64,000 nt of DNA from Paraburkholderia sp. ZP32-5 (GTDB lineage: Bacteria; Pseudomonadota; Gammaproteobacteria; Burkholderiales; Burkholderiaceae), in NCBI RefSeq assembly GCF_021390495.1, contig NZ_JAJEJP010000003.1:1178001-1242000 (forward strand), read 5' to 3'. The translations under genes were made by a program, and so were the position numbers. This document shows, piece by piece, positions 1-8,134 of the stretch (positions are counted from its first letter, which is position 1; each line of letters begins with the position of its first letter). Under the pieces are notes generated by a model. That model made no database searches and was not told the DNA's origin. It saw only the letters and a list, made by a program, of their open reading frames with translations.

Positions 1-539
1 CGCCAGCCGATATGGGAAATAAGAAGCGGCGTCAGCACGGCAGCCAGAAGCACGCCACATTGCGCGCCGAGGGCGACATAGGAGGATACGCGCGCGCGCA
101 TGTTGGCCGGCCAGGCTTCGGCGGCAAGCGCCATGCCGATACCGAACTCTCCACCCAGACCAATGCCGGAAATGGTTCGATAGGTGAGAAGATCCCAGAA
201 ACCTCGGGCGAATGCGCAAAGGGCCGTGAAGATCGCGAAGACCAGAATCGTCCACGCCAATACACGGACACGCCCGAAATGATCGCTCAATGCACCGAAG
301 ATAAAGCCGCCCAGCACAGTACCGATCAGCGTCCACGTGACGAGCGCGCCACCTTGCGCGCTGGTGAGTCCCAGCGACACCGTGATAACCGGCATCATGA
401 ACCCGAGAATGATCAGATCGAACCCGTCCATCGCGTAACCGATGGCCGAACCGGCGAGGACTTTCCACGCATAGGCACTCACCTGCTCCCGCTCGCCTTC
501 AGGGGTCTGCGCTACCGACGATTCCATATTTGCTTCCAT
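1..539 (-). CDS. MFS transporter, N-terminal part (gene runs off the window)
   Basis: Reading the minus strand from an ATG at 539 gives about 179 codons with no stop before the window edge, so this is only the N-terminal half of the protein. The translation shows a short polar N-terminus, then membrane segments with the major-facilitator pattern: a first helix containing GYAMDGFDLIILGFMMP and a loop-2/3 motif of the type G-x-L-S-D-x-F-G-R. The D-G-x-D motif in helix 1 is typical of the aromatic-acid/sialic-acid/metabolite-H+ symporter branch. A GGGGA stretch lies about 7 bases before the ATG. A second in-frame ATG at 527 is an alternative start. Substrate unknown. Because the 3' half is missing, intactness cannot be judged. 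Confidence 0.85.
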   Translation of the reverse strand, partial: MEANMESSVAQTPEGEREQVSAYAWKVLAGSAIGYAMDGFDLIILGFMMPVITVSLGLTSAQGGALVTWTLIGTVLGGFIFGALSDHFGRVRVLAWTILVFAIFTALCAFARGFWDLLTYRTISGIGLGGEFGIGMALAAEAWPANMRARVSSYVALGAQCGVLLAAVLTPLLISHIGW

Positions 540-967
540 GAGTATCCCCGAGCCATCAGGCTCCGCCGAAGGTCTCATCGACCATCTATTCAATAATCTA
601 TTTTTTTAGAACGCGTGCCCGCGACAAGGCCGTTTACAAGGAGACGACGCGAGCATTACAGCGGCACTTTTTCTACGTACCCAAACCTTCGCAATACAGC
701 CCGCGAGCTCGCCAGGGGCGAGATAAACAGAACGATCCGACAACAAGGAGTGCCGCGATGCCAATGCCCCGCAAAACGGCAGGCCCGCTACCTTCCCCCG
801 AAATCTGGCGGCCCGGCGCAACTGGAATTCCGGTAGCAAACATCACGAGCACTGGTCGAACGCCGTCGCGGAAACGTACCGCGGGCTCGCTGATATCGAC
901 ACGAGCGAGCGGCATTTCCGGCTAGCTACGCGCGGCAAATAACACGGCGCAAGTCTGCTTGCGCGCA

Positions 968-987
968 TAGTCTACATATTTAGACTA
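968..987. promoter_or_regulatory. Operator-like palindrome TAGTCTA-N6-TAGACTA
   Basis: Perfect 7-bp inverted arms separated by six AT-rich bases, in an otherwise GC-rich region. It lies about 430 bases upstream of the MFS gene at the window edge and about 420 bases beyond the lyase stop. The form suits a dimeric regulator, but no regulator gene adjoins it, so the role is guesswork. Confidence 0.35.
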
Positions 988-1366
988 CCGGCAAGTCCCA
1001 GTTCTTGCAAGCCGAAAAAAAATCAATGGATGAGCCGATAGCCGACGTGCTGAATGGCCGTAGAGCGCGCGGATCATGTCGATGGCGGCAGGTCTCCGCG
1101 CGGAGTTCAACGAGTTTGACTGTCTGGAGAAACTGCGGTGATGCGGGCACCGGTTGCCGAGGTGCCTGGTTCTTGGTTCTTCCTGCCGCCAGAATATTTA
1201 CCAGCCTCCGAAAGTGGTCACGTGCCTGTCGAACCTGAGCGGTCCCACAAGCACGTTTTTCAGCAAGCTCTTCCTGGTAGGAATGGGGTCGCTTGGCAGA
1301 TACGCAACGACACGGTTTTCGTTCAGCTTGTGGTCCCCGCGCGACGCAGCCTGTTCGCCCTTCTTC

Positions 1367-1384
1367 GGCGAAGCGTGCTTCGCC
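1367..1384. terminator. Stem-loop after the lyase gene
   Basis: GGCGAAGC/GCTTCGCC, 8-bp arms around two bases, 19 bases past the stop codon of the minus-strand lyase gene. No T-run follows on that strand, so it is not a classical intrinsic terminator. It could stabilise the 3' end of the operon transcript or mark a Rho-dependent end. Confidence 0.35.
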
Positions 1385-1403
1385 TTATAACAGGACGCGG
1401 TCC

Positions 1404-2285
1404 TCACTTCACGTTCAATGCAAACCGCCGCTCCGTCTCCACCGCCTCCGGCAAACCAATAAACCGCTTGAAGTCATCGAACGTCGTCAGCCGATCGGCA
1501 ACCGCCTCCGTCGTACCTTCCCGCATGAAGATATCGAACATCTCCTTGACCGCCTTATGCGCGGCCGTCATCGATTCGATCGGCGCCAGCGCGTACGCGA
1601 AGCCCAACCGATACGCTTCGTCCAGCGACACATAAGGACTCTTGCCGGTACGCGCCATGTTGAAAAGGATCGGCTTGTTCAGGTGCTTGAGCCGCCTCGT
1701 TAATTGCTGCATATGCTCGATACTTTCCGGCGCGTCAGCGTACAGACCGTCCGCGCCCGCCTCGGCGTAGGCTTCGAGCCGATCGCACGCATCGTCGATA
1801 CCGGTGACCGCAATCGCGTCCGTGCGCGCGACGACGAAGAAGTCCGGATCGCGCCTCGCCTCCAGCATCGCTCGCAGCTTCAATTGCATCTCCTCGGTCG
1901 ACACGAGTTGCTTGCCCGCAAAGTGTCCGCATTTTTTCGGCAACGCCTGGTCCTCCAGATGCAACACCGACGCGCCCGCTTCTTCCCATAGCCTGATCGT
2001 GCGCTGCACGTCGAGAATGCCGCCATAGCCGGTATCCGCATCCGCGAAAACCGGAATCGTCGTGACGCGACAAATGCGGCGAATATGGTCGAACATTTCG
2101 GTTTGCGTCAGCACGCCGACATCCGGCTCGCCGGCGACGACCGCCGCCGATGCGAAGCCGCTCACGTAAATCGCCTTTGCGCCGGCATTTTCGGCGAGCT
2201 TGGCGGTCAGCGCGTCATGCGCGCCGAGGCAGACGAACGGCGCGGACTGCTTAAACAGTGCGCGAAAACGGGCTGAGCGGCTCAA
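1404..2285 (-). CDS. Isocitrate lyase/PEP mutase family carbon-carbon lyase
   Basis: A 293-residue member of the isocitrate lyase/phosphoenolpyruvate mutase superfamily, which includes 2-methylisocitrate lyase, 2,3-dimethylmalate lyase and oxaloacetate decarboxylase. Family signatures are clear: DADTGYGG at about residues 82-89 (metal site), ED at 111-112, and KKCGH at 117-121, matching the catalytic K-K/R-C-G-H loop of the true lyases. Length is right for the family. The start is a TTG at 2285 with AAGGAG about 8 bases upstream. It lies 61 bases after the LeuD-like gene and ends the operon, so its substrate is probably a hydroxy-di- or tricarboxylate made by the LeuCD-like enzyme, cleaved to pyruvate or another oxo acid plus a carboxylate. 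Family certain, substrate inferred. Confidence 0.85.
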   Translation of the reverse strand: MSRSARFRALFKQSAPFVCLGAHDALTAKLAENAGAKAIYVSGFASAAVVAGEPDVGVLTQTEMFDHIRRICRVTTIPVFADADTGYGGILDVQRTIRLWEEAGASVLHLEDQALPKKCGHFAGKQLVSTEEMQLKLRAMLEARRDPDFFVVARTDAIAVTGIDDACDRLEAYAEAGADGLYADAPESIEHMQQLTRRLKHLNKPILFNMARTGKSPYVSLDEAYRLGFAYALAPIESMTAAHKAVKEMFDIFMREGTTEAVADRLTTFDDFKRFIGLPEAVETERRFALNVK

Positions 2286-2346
2286 GACAGTTCTCCTTGC
2301 ATGAAGTGGATGCTTCGATTTGCGATCATCAAATCATCGAATCGGC

Positions 2347-2973
2347 TTAGCGCGCGTCCGTCGGCCATGCCCACGGACGCGACTGCCGGTCGGCCGCGCG
2401 GAAGCCGTCGATCTGCTCGCGCAGCCGCAACGTCTGGTCGATCTCGTCGAGGCCTTCGAGCAGCGCGGCCTGTTGCGCGGCATCGAATGCGAACGCAACG
2501 GGTTCGAGCCCCGGCGCGCGGATTTCCAGTTTGCGTAAATCGACCTCGAACGGTGCGCCGCTCTTCGCGGCATCGGCGAGCGTCGCGATACGCGCGGCGT
2601 CGAGCACGATCGGCAGCAGGCCGTTTTGCAGGCAATTGTTGTAGAAAATGTCGCCGAACGAAGGCGCGATTACGCACTCGATACCTTGCTCCTCCAGCGC
2701 CCACACCGCCATCTCACGGGAGCTGCCGCAACCGAAGTTCTGCCCGCCAAGGATGATCCGCGCCTCGCGAAACGCCGGCTGGTTGAGGATGAAGTCGCCG
2801 CGCTCGCCGCTTTCTGGCCCGACGCCCTGATAACGCAGCGTCTCGAACAGCCACGGGCCGAGCTGGCCGCGCTTCAGTTGCGAGATCCGCTCGATGCGGA
2901 TGATCAGGTCGGTGTCGACGTTGTTGCGCAACAGCGGCGCGGCAGCGCCGCGAATCAGCGTGACGGCTTTCAT
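2347..2973 (-). CDS. LeuD-like small subunit of a hydro-lyase (diverged)
   Basis: A 208-residue aconitase-swivel small subunit. Residues N-V-D-T-D near the N-terminus and NFGCGSSRE identify the LeuD/aconitase small-subunit fold. After SSRE the protein reads MAVWAL, whereas 3-isopropylmalate isomerase small subunits normally read HAPWAL (as the second LeuD at 58905-59537 does). The substrate loop after NVDTD is also unlike LeuD (IIRIERISQ instead of the PKQF type). Its ATG at 2973 overlaps the stop of the LeuC-like gene by four bases (ATGA), so the two are translationally coupled. No leuA or leuB is nearby. I infer a catabolic hydratase/isomerase acting on a substituted maleate or malate rather than leucine synthesis. 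Confidence 0.85.
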   Translation of the reverse strand: MKAVTLIRGAAAPLLRNNVDTDLIIRIERISQLKRGQLGPWLFETLRYQGVGPESGERGDFILNQPAFREARIILGGQNFGCGSSREMAVWALEEQGIECVIAPSFGDIFYNNCLQNGLLPIVLDAARIATLADAAKSGAPFEVDLRKLEIRAPGLEPVAFAFDAAQQAALLEGLDEIDQTLRLREQIDGFRAADRQSRPWAWPTDAR

Positions 2974-4430
2974 CGTTGTGCTCCAGGCGTCGATACGATC
3001 GAAGGGGTAGGCGCGACGATGCGCCCAGCGATCGCGCTGGCGGCAGCCACCGCTGGGCTCGCGAGATGAGTACGCGCGCCCGGTCCCTGCCGTCCGATGA
3101 AATTGCGGTTCGACGTCGACACGCAGCGCTCGCCCGGCGCCGCGATGTCGCCGTTGGCGCCGACGCACATCGAGCAACCCGGCTCGCGCCATTCGAATCC
3201 CGCATTGACGAATACCGTATCGAGTCCCTCTTCATGCGCCTCTCGCGCGACCGTCAGCGAGCCCGGCACGACCCACGCCTTCACGTTCGGCGCGACGTGC
3301 GCGCCGTTCACGACCCGGGCCGCCGCGCGCAGATCTTCGATGCGGCTATTCGTGCATGAGCCGATAAATACGCGGTCGATGCTCAGCTCACCGAGATGCT
3401 GGCCAGGCTTCACGCCCATATAGTCGAGCGCGTTACGCCATGCGCCGCGTTTGCCCGCATCCGCGACGCTATCCGGATCGGGCACGCACTGATCGAGCGA
3501 CACGACGTGCTCGGGGCTCGTACCCCACGTCACGTGCACGCCGATCTCGGCGGCGTCGATATCGATCTCGCGATCGAAACGCGCACCGTCGTCGCTCGCG
3601 AGCGCGCGCCAGTCGGCCACGGCCCGATCGAACGCGTCGCCTCGCGGTGTATGCGGGCGGCCATGCAGATAGGCGAACGTCGTGTCGTCGGGGGCAACGA
3701 GGCCGAACTTCGAGCCCATCTCGATCGTCAGGTTGCACAGCGTGAGCCGGCTCTCGATCGACAGCGCGCTCACCGCGTCGCCCGCGTATTCGACCGCGTA
3801 GCCGGTGCCGCCCGCCGCGCCGACCCGGCCGATCAGATACAGGATCATGTCCTTCGCGCCGACACCTTCGCGCAACCTGCCGTTAAAACGCACGCGCATC
3901 GTCTTCGGACGCTTCTGGCGAATCGTCTGCGTCGCGAGCACATGCACCACCTCGGTCGAGCCGATGCCGAACGCGAGCGAACCCATCGCGCCATGCGTAC
4001 AGGTATGGCTATCCGCGCAGACGAGCAGCGTGCCGGGCAGCGACAGGCCCAACTCCGGCCCGATCACGTGCACGATGCCCTGCTGGCCGCGCGCGCCGAT
4101 ATCGAAGATTGGAATCGCGTGATGCGTCATCTGCGCGCGCATCGCGTCGACCATCTCGGTGCTCCAGTCCGCGTCGCCGGCGCGGCGGCCGGGTTGCGTC
4201 GAGATCACATGATCGATGGTCGCGAAGGTCTGGTGCGGGCTGTCGACCGCGAGCGCGCGCTTTTCCATCACGCGCACTGCTTCGACGCCGGTCAGTTCGT
4301 GCAGCAGATGACGGTCGACCTGCAACAGGTCGATGCCGCTCGCCAGATGCGCGATCACGTGGCTGTCCCACAGCTTGTCGAACAGTGTGCGAGGCGTGCT
4401 GCTGGAAGATGGCGAATCGATGGTGTTCAT
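2970..4430 (-). CDS. LeuC-like large subunit of a [4Fe-4S] hydro-lyase
   Basis: A 486-residue aconitase-family large subunit, near the usual LeuC length. The iron-sulfur cysteines are present in FIGSCTNSR and in EPGCSMC, and the ADSHTCTHGA segment matches the family active site. ATG at 4430 is preceded by GGAG at a normal distance; an upstream in-frame ATG at 4469 lacks one. It overlaps the LeuD-like gene by four bases and follows the ABC permease gene by 83 bases. With the lyase downstream it forms a hydratase-lyase pair resembling the dimethylmaleate hydratase plus dimethylmalate lyase pair known from nicotinate fermenters; propionate- or itaconate-type routes use comparable chemistry. Exact substrate unknown. 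Confidence 0.87.
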   Translation of the reverse strand: MNTIDSPSSSSTPRTLFDKLWDSHVIAHLASGIDLLQVDRHLLHELTGVEAVRVMEKRALAVDSPHQTFATIDHVISTQPGRRAGDADWSTEMVDAMRAQMTHHAIPIFDIGARGQQGIVHVIGPELGLSLPGTLLVCADSHTCTHGAMGSLAFGIGSTEVVHVLATQTIRQKRPKTMRVRFNGRLREGVGAKDMILYLIGRVGAAGGTGYAVEYAGDAVSALSIESRLTLCNLTIEMGSKFGLVAPDDTTFAYLHGRPHTPRGDAFDRAVADWRALASDDGARFDREIDIDAAEIGVHVTWGTSPEHVVSLDQCVPDPDSVADAGKRGAWRNALDYMGVKPGQHLGELSIDRVFIGSCTNSRIEDLRAAARVVNGAHVAPNVKAWVVPGSLTVAREAHEEGLDTVFVNAGFEWREPGCSMCVGANGDIAAPGERCVSTSNRNFIGRQGPGARTHLASPAVAAASAIAGRIVAPTPSIVSTPGAQR

Positions 4431-4513
4431 GCGAATCTCCGTGATGGCGCAACGGCATGGCTCATGCATCGACCGCTAGAATCAATCACCAGCATGAGCC
4501 ACCAAACCGATCG

Positions 4514-5290
4514 CTATGCGTCGCGCGCAAGCCGCTTTTGCCAGGCCAGAAACAGCAGATTGACGACCGTCGCGAACACGAACAGCATCAGCGCGAGCGC
4601 CATGATCGTGCTCGTCTCGTTACGGTTCATCGCGATCATCAGCAAACGGCCGATGCCGCTTTGCGACGCGAACATCTCGCCGATCAGCGTGCCGAGCAGC
4701 GTCAGCGAAAAGCCGATGCGAAGCCCCGCAACCACTTCCGGCAGGCACGCGGGCAATAGAATGTGCCGTGCGAATTCCGCCGGCCCGAGCCGATACGTAT
4801 GCGCGGCGCGCGTGTAGATAGGCGGCATGTTGCGCACCGCATTCATCGTGAACAGCGCGATCGGGATGATGCCGTGGATCACGCCAAACACGATCTTGGC
4901 CCACAGTCCGAGACCGCACGCGAGCAGCACCACCGGATAGAGTGTGACCTTCGGAATCGAATAGAAGCCCATCATCAGCGGTTCGGCGACTTCGCCCGCG
5001 AGGCGCCGCGCGCCAAGCAGCAGGCCGCACACGACGCCGCCCACCGCCGAGATCAGGAACGCGGTGCCGAACGCGATCGACGTCACGCGCAGGCTTTCGG
5101 GGAAATCGACATCGCTGACGATGCGCACCGCGCGCAACAATGTGCGCCACGGTGTGGTCACCACGGTCGGCCCGAGCAGTTCGCTGACGATCTGCCACAG
5201 CGCCAGCAGCACGATGACCAGCACGACGCCATCGAGCCAGCGGCGCGCATGGCGCGGCCGCGACGTGTGCGAAACGACGATCGTGCTCAT
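4514..5290 (-). CDS. ABC transporter permease, SsuC/TauC type
   Basis: A 258-residue inner-membrane permease of the binding-protein-dependent family that serves sulfonate, nitrate, taurine and pyrimidine-precursor importers. It has about six hydrophobic segments and the cytoplasmic EAA-like loop (around ARHILLPACLPEVVAGLRIG). ATG at 5290 overlaps the stop of the preceding permease (ATGA), indicating one transcript. It pairs with the permease at 5287-6045, so the importer is probably a heterodimer. The genes around it make carboxylate uptake more likely than sulfonate uptake. Confidence 0.87.
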   Translation of the reverse strand: MSTIVVSHTSRPRHARRWLDGVVLVIVLLALWQIVSELLGPTVVTTPWRTLLRAVRIVSDVDFPESLRVTSIAFGTAFLISAVGGVVCGLLLGARRLAGEVAEPLMMGFYSIPKVTLYPVVLLACGLGLWAKIVFGVIHGIIPIALFTMNAVRNMPPIYTRAAHTYRLGPAEFARHILLPACLPEVVAGLRIGFSLTLLGTLIGEMFASQSGIGRLLMIAMNRNETSTIMALALMLFVFATVVNLLFLAWQKRLARDA

Positions 5291-6045
5291 GCGCCCTCCC
5301 GCCGGATGCGCCGGTACAGACGCGTTTCCGCCGCGCGCAACAGGCCGTTGAGCGTGCCGACGAACACCAGCATCAATAGCATCAGGCCGTACATCGTCGG
5401 ATTGTCGAACGCGTTGTACGCGAACGCGATCTGATAGCCGAAGCCGGAACCCGACAACACGAATTCGCCGGCCACCACCGCGATAAACGCATAGACGACG
5501 GTCAGCTTGATGCCGGTGAACACATACGGCAGGCTCGCCGGCAGCGTGATCAGACCGATCTCCTGCAACGTGCTCATGCGGCACACTCGCGCGGTTCTTA
5601 GCATCACGCGCGGCACGCGTTCGAGCCCGTTCAGCGTATTGACCGCCATCGCCACCACCGCGAAGATGAAGCCGATGCCGACCAGCGGCCAGCGGTTCAG
5701 TCCAAAGATCACGATCAGGATCGGATACAGCACGAACACCGGCACCGCGTAGTACGACAGCAGCAGCGGATCGAGCACGCGGCGCAGACGCGGCAGCCGG
5801 AACAGCACGACGCCGCCGAAGAAGCCGAATACGACCGCGAGCGCCACCGCGAGCAGCGCGCTGCCGAGCGTTTGCAGAATGTCGCTGGTGTACTCACCGG
5901 AGATCAGCAGATTCCACGCGCTCGCCGCCATCGCCGAGGGCGGAATGAACGACACCGGATTGATCCACGCCATGCGCGTAACGATCTCCAGCAGCACGAC
6001 GAAAGCGACGACGATACCGATACGCCAGCGCGCGGCCACGCTCAT
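5287..6045 (-). CDS. ABC transporter permease, SsuC/TauC type
   Basis: A 252-residue permease with a hydrophobic first helix near residues 8-25, a further set of membrane segments and the EAA-type loop (EIGLITLPASLPYVFTGIK). The start chosen is ATG 6045, which overlaps the ATPase stop by four bases; the 48-base in-frame extension upstream lies within the ATPase gene. Partner of the permease at 4514-5290. Same family as sulfonate and nitrate permeases, but the operon carries no sulfur enzyme. Confidence 0.87.
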   Translation of the reverse strand: MSVAARWRIGIVVAFVVLLEIVTRMAWINPVSFIPPSAMAASAWNLLISGEYTSDILQTLGSALLAVALAVVFGFFGGVVLFRLPRLRRVLDPLLLSYYAVPVFVLYPILIVIFGLNRWPLVGIGFIFAVVAMAVNTLNGLERVPRVMLRTARVCRMSTLQEIGLITLPASLPYVFTGIKLTVVYAFIAVVAGEFVLSGSGFGYQIAFAYNAFDNPTMYGLMLLMLVFVGTLNGLLRAAETRLYRRIRREGA

Positions 6046-6905
6046 GTCTGGCTCCCGAGCGCCTTCATCGCCTCGCCGCGCAGCAGGCCCCACACTTGCG
6101 CGGTCAGTTCGCCGAAGCGCGTATCGGTGGCGATCTGACTATCGCGCATGCGCGGCCAGTTCGTCTCGATCGTCGCGATGAAGCGGCCCGGACACGCGGA
6201 CATCACACCGATACGATCCGACAGCAGCACCGCCTCGTCGATCGAGTGGGTGATCAGCATCACGGTCGCGCCGGTGTCGCGCCACAGCTTCAGCGTTTCA
6301 TCGCCCATCAGCAGACGGGTCTGCTGATCGAGCGCGCCAAACGGCTCATCGAGCAGCAACAGGCGCGGGCGCACCACCATCGCGCGCGCGATGCACACGC
6401 GCTGACGCATGCCGCCGGACAGTTGCGCGGGATACGCGTTCGCAAATGCCTTCAGCCCCATGAACGACAGCGCGTGCTCGACCCGTTCGCGCACTTCGCC
6501 GTCCGGGATGCCCGCGCGACGCGCGGCGAACGCGGCATTGTCGAACACGTTGAGCCACGGAAAACTCGCGTCTTCCTGAAACACGACCGCGACACCGTCG
6601 GGCACCTGCCGCCCGACCTCGCGCCCTTCGAATTCGACCTTGCCACCGCTCGCCGGATTGAGTCCGGCCAGCACGTCGAGCAACGTCGACTTGCCGCAAC
6701 CGGACGGTCCGACCACCGAGAAGAACTCACCGGCACGCAACTCGAAACTCAATGGGCCGAGCGCGTGAAACGGCGGCTTGCCGCCGCTGCCCGGATAGAT
6801 GCGCGTGACGTCGGTCAGACGTGCCTCGATGCGCTCGCCGTCGCCGCGCGACGGCTGCCCCGGCACGACCGACATGCGCGCGCCCTTGCTGGCGAATGCG
6901 CTCAT
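6042..6905 (-). CDS. ABC transporter ATP-binding protein, SsuB/TauB type
   Basis: A 287-residue ATPase with Walker A GPSGCGKST, signature LSGGMRQR, Walker B LLLLDEPFGALD and a switch histidine in LITHSIDEA. The N-terminal 35 residues are an extra polar leader before the nucleotide-binding fold. ATG 6905 has GAGG upstream. It sits seven bases after the binding-protein gene and overlaps the permease downstream, so it energises the importer of this operon. Confidence 0.9.
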   Translation of the reverse strand: MSAFASKGARMSVVPGQPSRGDGERIEARLTDVTRIYPGSGGKPPFHALGPLSFELRAGEFFSVVGPSGCGKSTLLDVLAGLNPASGGKVEFEGREVGRQVPDGVAVVFQEDASFPWLNVFDNAAFAARRAGIPDGEVRERVEHALSFMGLKAFANAYPAQLSGGMRQRVCIARAMVVRPRLLLLDEPFGALDQQTRLLMGDETLKLWRDTGATVMLITHSIDEAVLLSDRIGVMSACPGRFIATIETNWPRMRDSQIATDTRFGELTAQVWGLLRGEAMKALGSQT

Positions 6906-6912
6906 CGCGACC

Positions 6913-7914
6913 TCAGCCTTTCGAGCGCAAATCCGCCGGCAGCTGCGACTGGTCGACGATCTTCGACCAGTCGAACGGTCCGGGAGGAATCGCTTTGACG
7001 AGCAGCAGGCCCTTTAGCACTTCGTCCATGCTCGGCATGTCGAAGCTGCCCTCGCTCCAGTACTTCGGATCGGCGTTGAGCACATTGTTGATCGCCGACA
7101 GTGCGATCTTCGGATCCATCTTGTATTGGCGCGCGAGTATCTGCGCGCTTTCTTCGCGATGCGCGGCGATGTACTGCACGGCCTTGCGACGCGCGAGGAT
7201 GATGCCGCGAATCACCTCGGGATGCGCCTTCAGATAATCGGTGCGCACTACGCCGACGGTTTGCGTTTCGTTCGGCACGATATCGCTCGAACGGAACGCA
7301 ATCTTCACGATGTCCTGCTTCTCGCTAAAGGCAGGCTCGGTCATATACGCGACGTCGACCGCGCCCTGCTGCAACGACGTCAGCATGCCGCTCGAACTGC
7401 CTACCGGTTTGCGTTGCACCTGGCCCGTGAGCCCAGCGCGATCGAGTGCAATCGTGCTGATCGTGTCGGTGGTCGACTTCGGGCTGCTGTAGCCGATCGT
7501 CTTGCCCTTCATCTGCTTGATGTTGGTGATCGTGCCGTTCTTCGTCTCGACCCACACGAGATCGGCGAGGCTTTGCACGCCGCCGTGAACGATGGTCAGA
7601 TCGACACCTTGCTTGATTGCGGAAATCGCCGCGGGCAGCGCCACTTCGCCGTACGGAATATCGGAGGCCATCGCGTTGCGCACGGTCGTACCGCCGCCTT
7701 CCGACGTGATGAAGCCGGTGACGTCGACGCCCTGCTCCTTGAAAAAGCCCTTTTCCAGCGCGACCGCGAACGGCACCCCGTACATGCCGTCGCCCCAGTG
7801 CGTAACGGTGAGTGGCGCGGCCTGCGCGGGCTGCACGAACGCAGCGCCGGCAACGGTGGCCGCGAACGCAGCCGTCAGACAGATACTTCGCGCGAATCGA
7901 CGAATCGCCAACAT
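6913..7914 (-). CDS. ABC transporter periplasmic binding protein, NMT1/SsuA type
   Basis: A 333-residue secreted binding protein. The start at ATG 7914 is preceded by GGAG, whereas the upstream ATG at 7929 is not. Residues 1-33 form a signal peptide (positive RRFAR, hydrophobic core, cleavage after AQA). The mature part opens with a beta strand and the segment GVPFAVALEKGFFKEQGVDV, typical of the NMT1/THI5-like fold. First gene of the transport and hydratase operon, lying 220 bases from the GntR gene. Ligand unknown; operon context suggests a small carboxylate. Confidence 0.87.
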   Translation of the reverse strand: MLAIRRFARSICLTAAFAATVAGAAFVQPAQAAPLTVTHWGDGMYGVPFAVALEKGFFKEQGVDVTGFITSEGGGTTVRNAMASDIPYGEVALPAAISAIKQGVDLTIVHGGVQSLADLVWVETKNGTITNIKQMKGKTIGYSSPKSTTDTISTIALDRAGLTGQVQRKPVGSSSGMLTSLQQGAVDVAYMTEPAFSEKQDIVKIAFRSSDIVPNETQTVGVVRTDYLKAHPEVIRGIILARRKAVQYIAAHREESAQILARQYKMDPKIALSAINNVLNADPKYWSEGSFDMPSMDEVLKGLLLVKAIPPGPFDWSKIVDQSQLPADLRSKG

Positions 7915-8031
7915 CGTATGTGTCTCCATCCAGTAGTCACGGTCGAGCCGTTTTGTTGTGGTGTGGCCGCGGCACTTGCGCCGAGTCGGAAACAGCGCCG
8001 CGCGACGCGTTTCCGGTAACGAAACGCGTAA

Positions 8032-8049
8032 ATTAATGTATGCGTTATT
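8032..8049. promoter_or_regulatory. Shared GntR-type operator, copy 1
   Basis: The 18-base element ATTAATGTATGCGTTATT lies about 118 bases upstream of the binding-protein start. It matches 15 of 18 positions of the element at 11091-11108 before the second GntR-FCD gene, including an unbroken GTATGCGTTA core, and is an imperfect palindrome (12 of 18). It is the best candidate binding site for the FCD regulators encoded nearby. Confidence 0.55.
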
Positions 8050-8134
8050 TGCGGCTAAGGAAAGGACAATCGCGTGCAGGTTAACCCGCTCGTCGGGAGG
8101 CGAAGGCGGGAAAGCAGGAAGACGAAACGTTGTT

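Larger units (their letters stand above)
540..1403. other. Intergenic region without a recognisable gene
   Basis: About 860 bases between the MFS start and the end of the lyase gene. Short open frames exist on both strands, but none gives a recognisable protein or has a convincing ribosome site. The region holds an AT-rich palindrome at 968-987 and a GC-rich stem-loop at 1367-1384, listed separately. It may include decayed coding sequence, but I cannot identify any. Confidence 0.5.

Noticed and set aside
673..915. 80-codon frame on the minus strand in the first intergenic region
   Set aside because: It has a hydrophobic patch but no recognisable signal peptide, start site or relatives.
1198..1407. 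Short minus-strand frame (69 codons) overlapping the lyase end
   Set aside because: No family resemblance, no ribosome site, and it overlaps the real gene; treated as chance.
1404..4430. Leucine biosynthesis operon
   Set aside because: No leuA or leuB, a lyase and an importer in the same operon, and a changed LeuD active-site motif.
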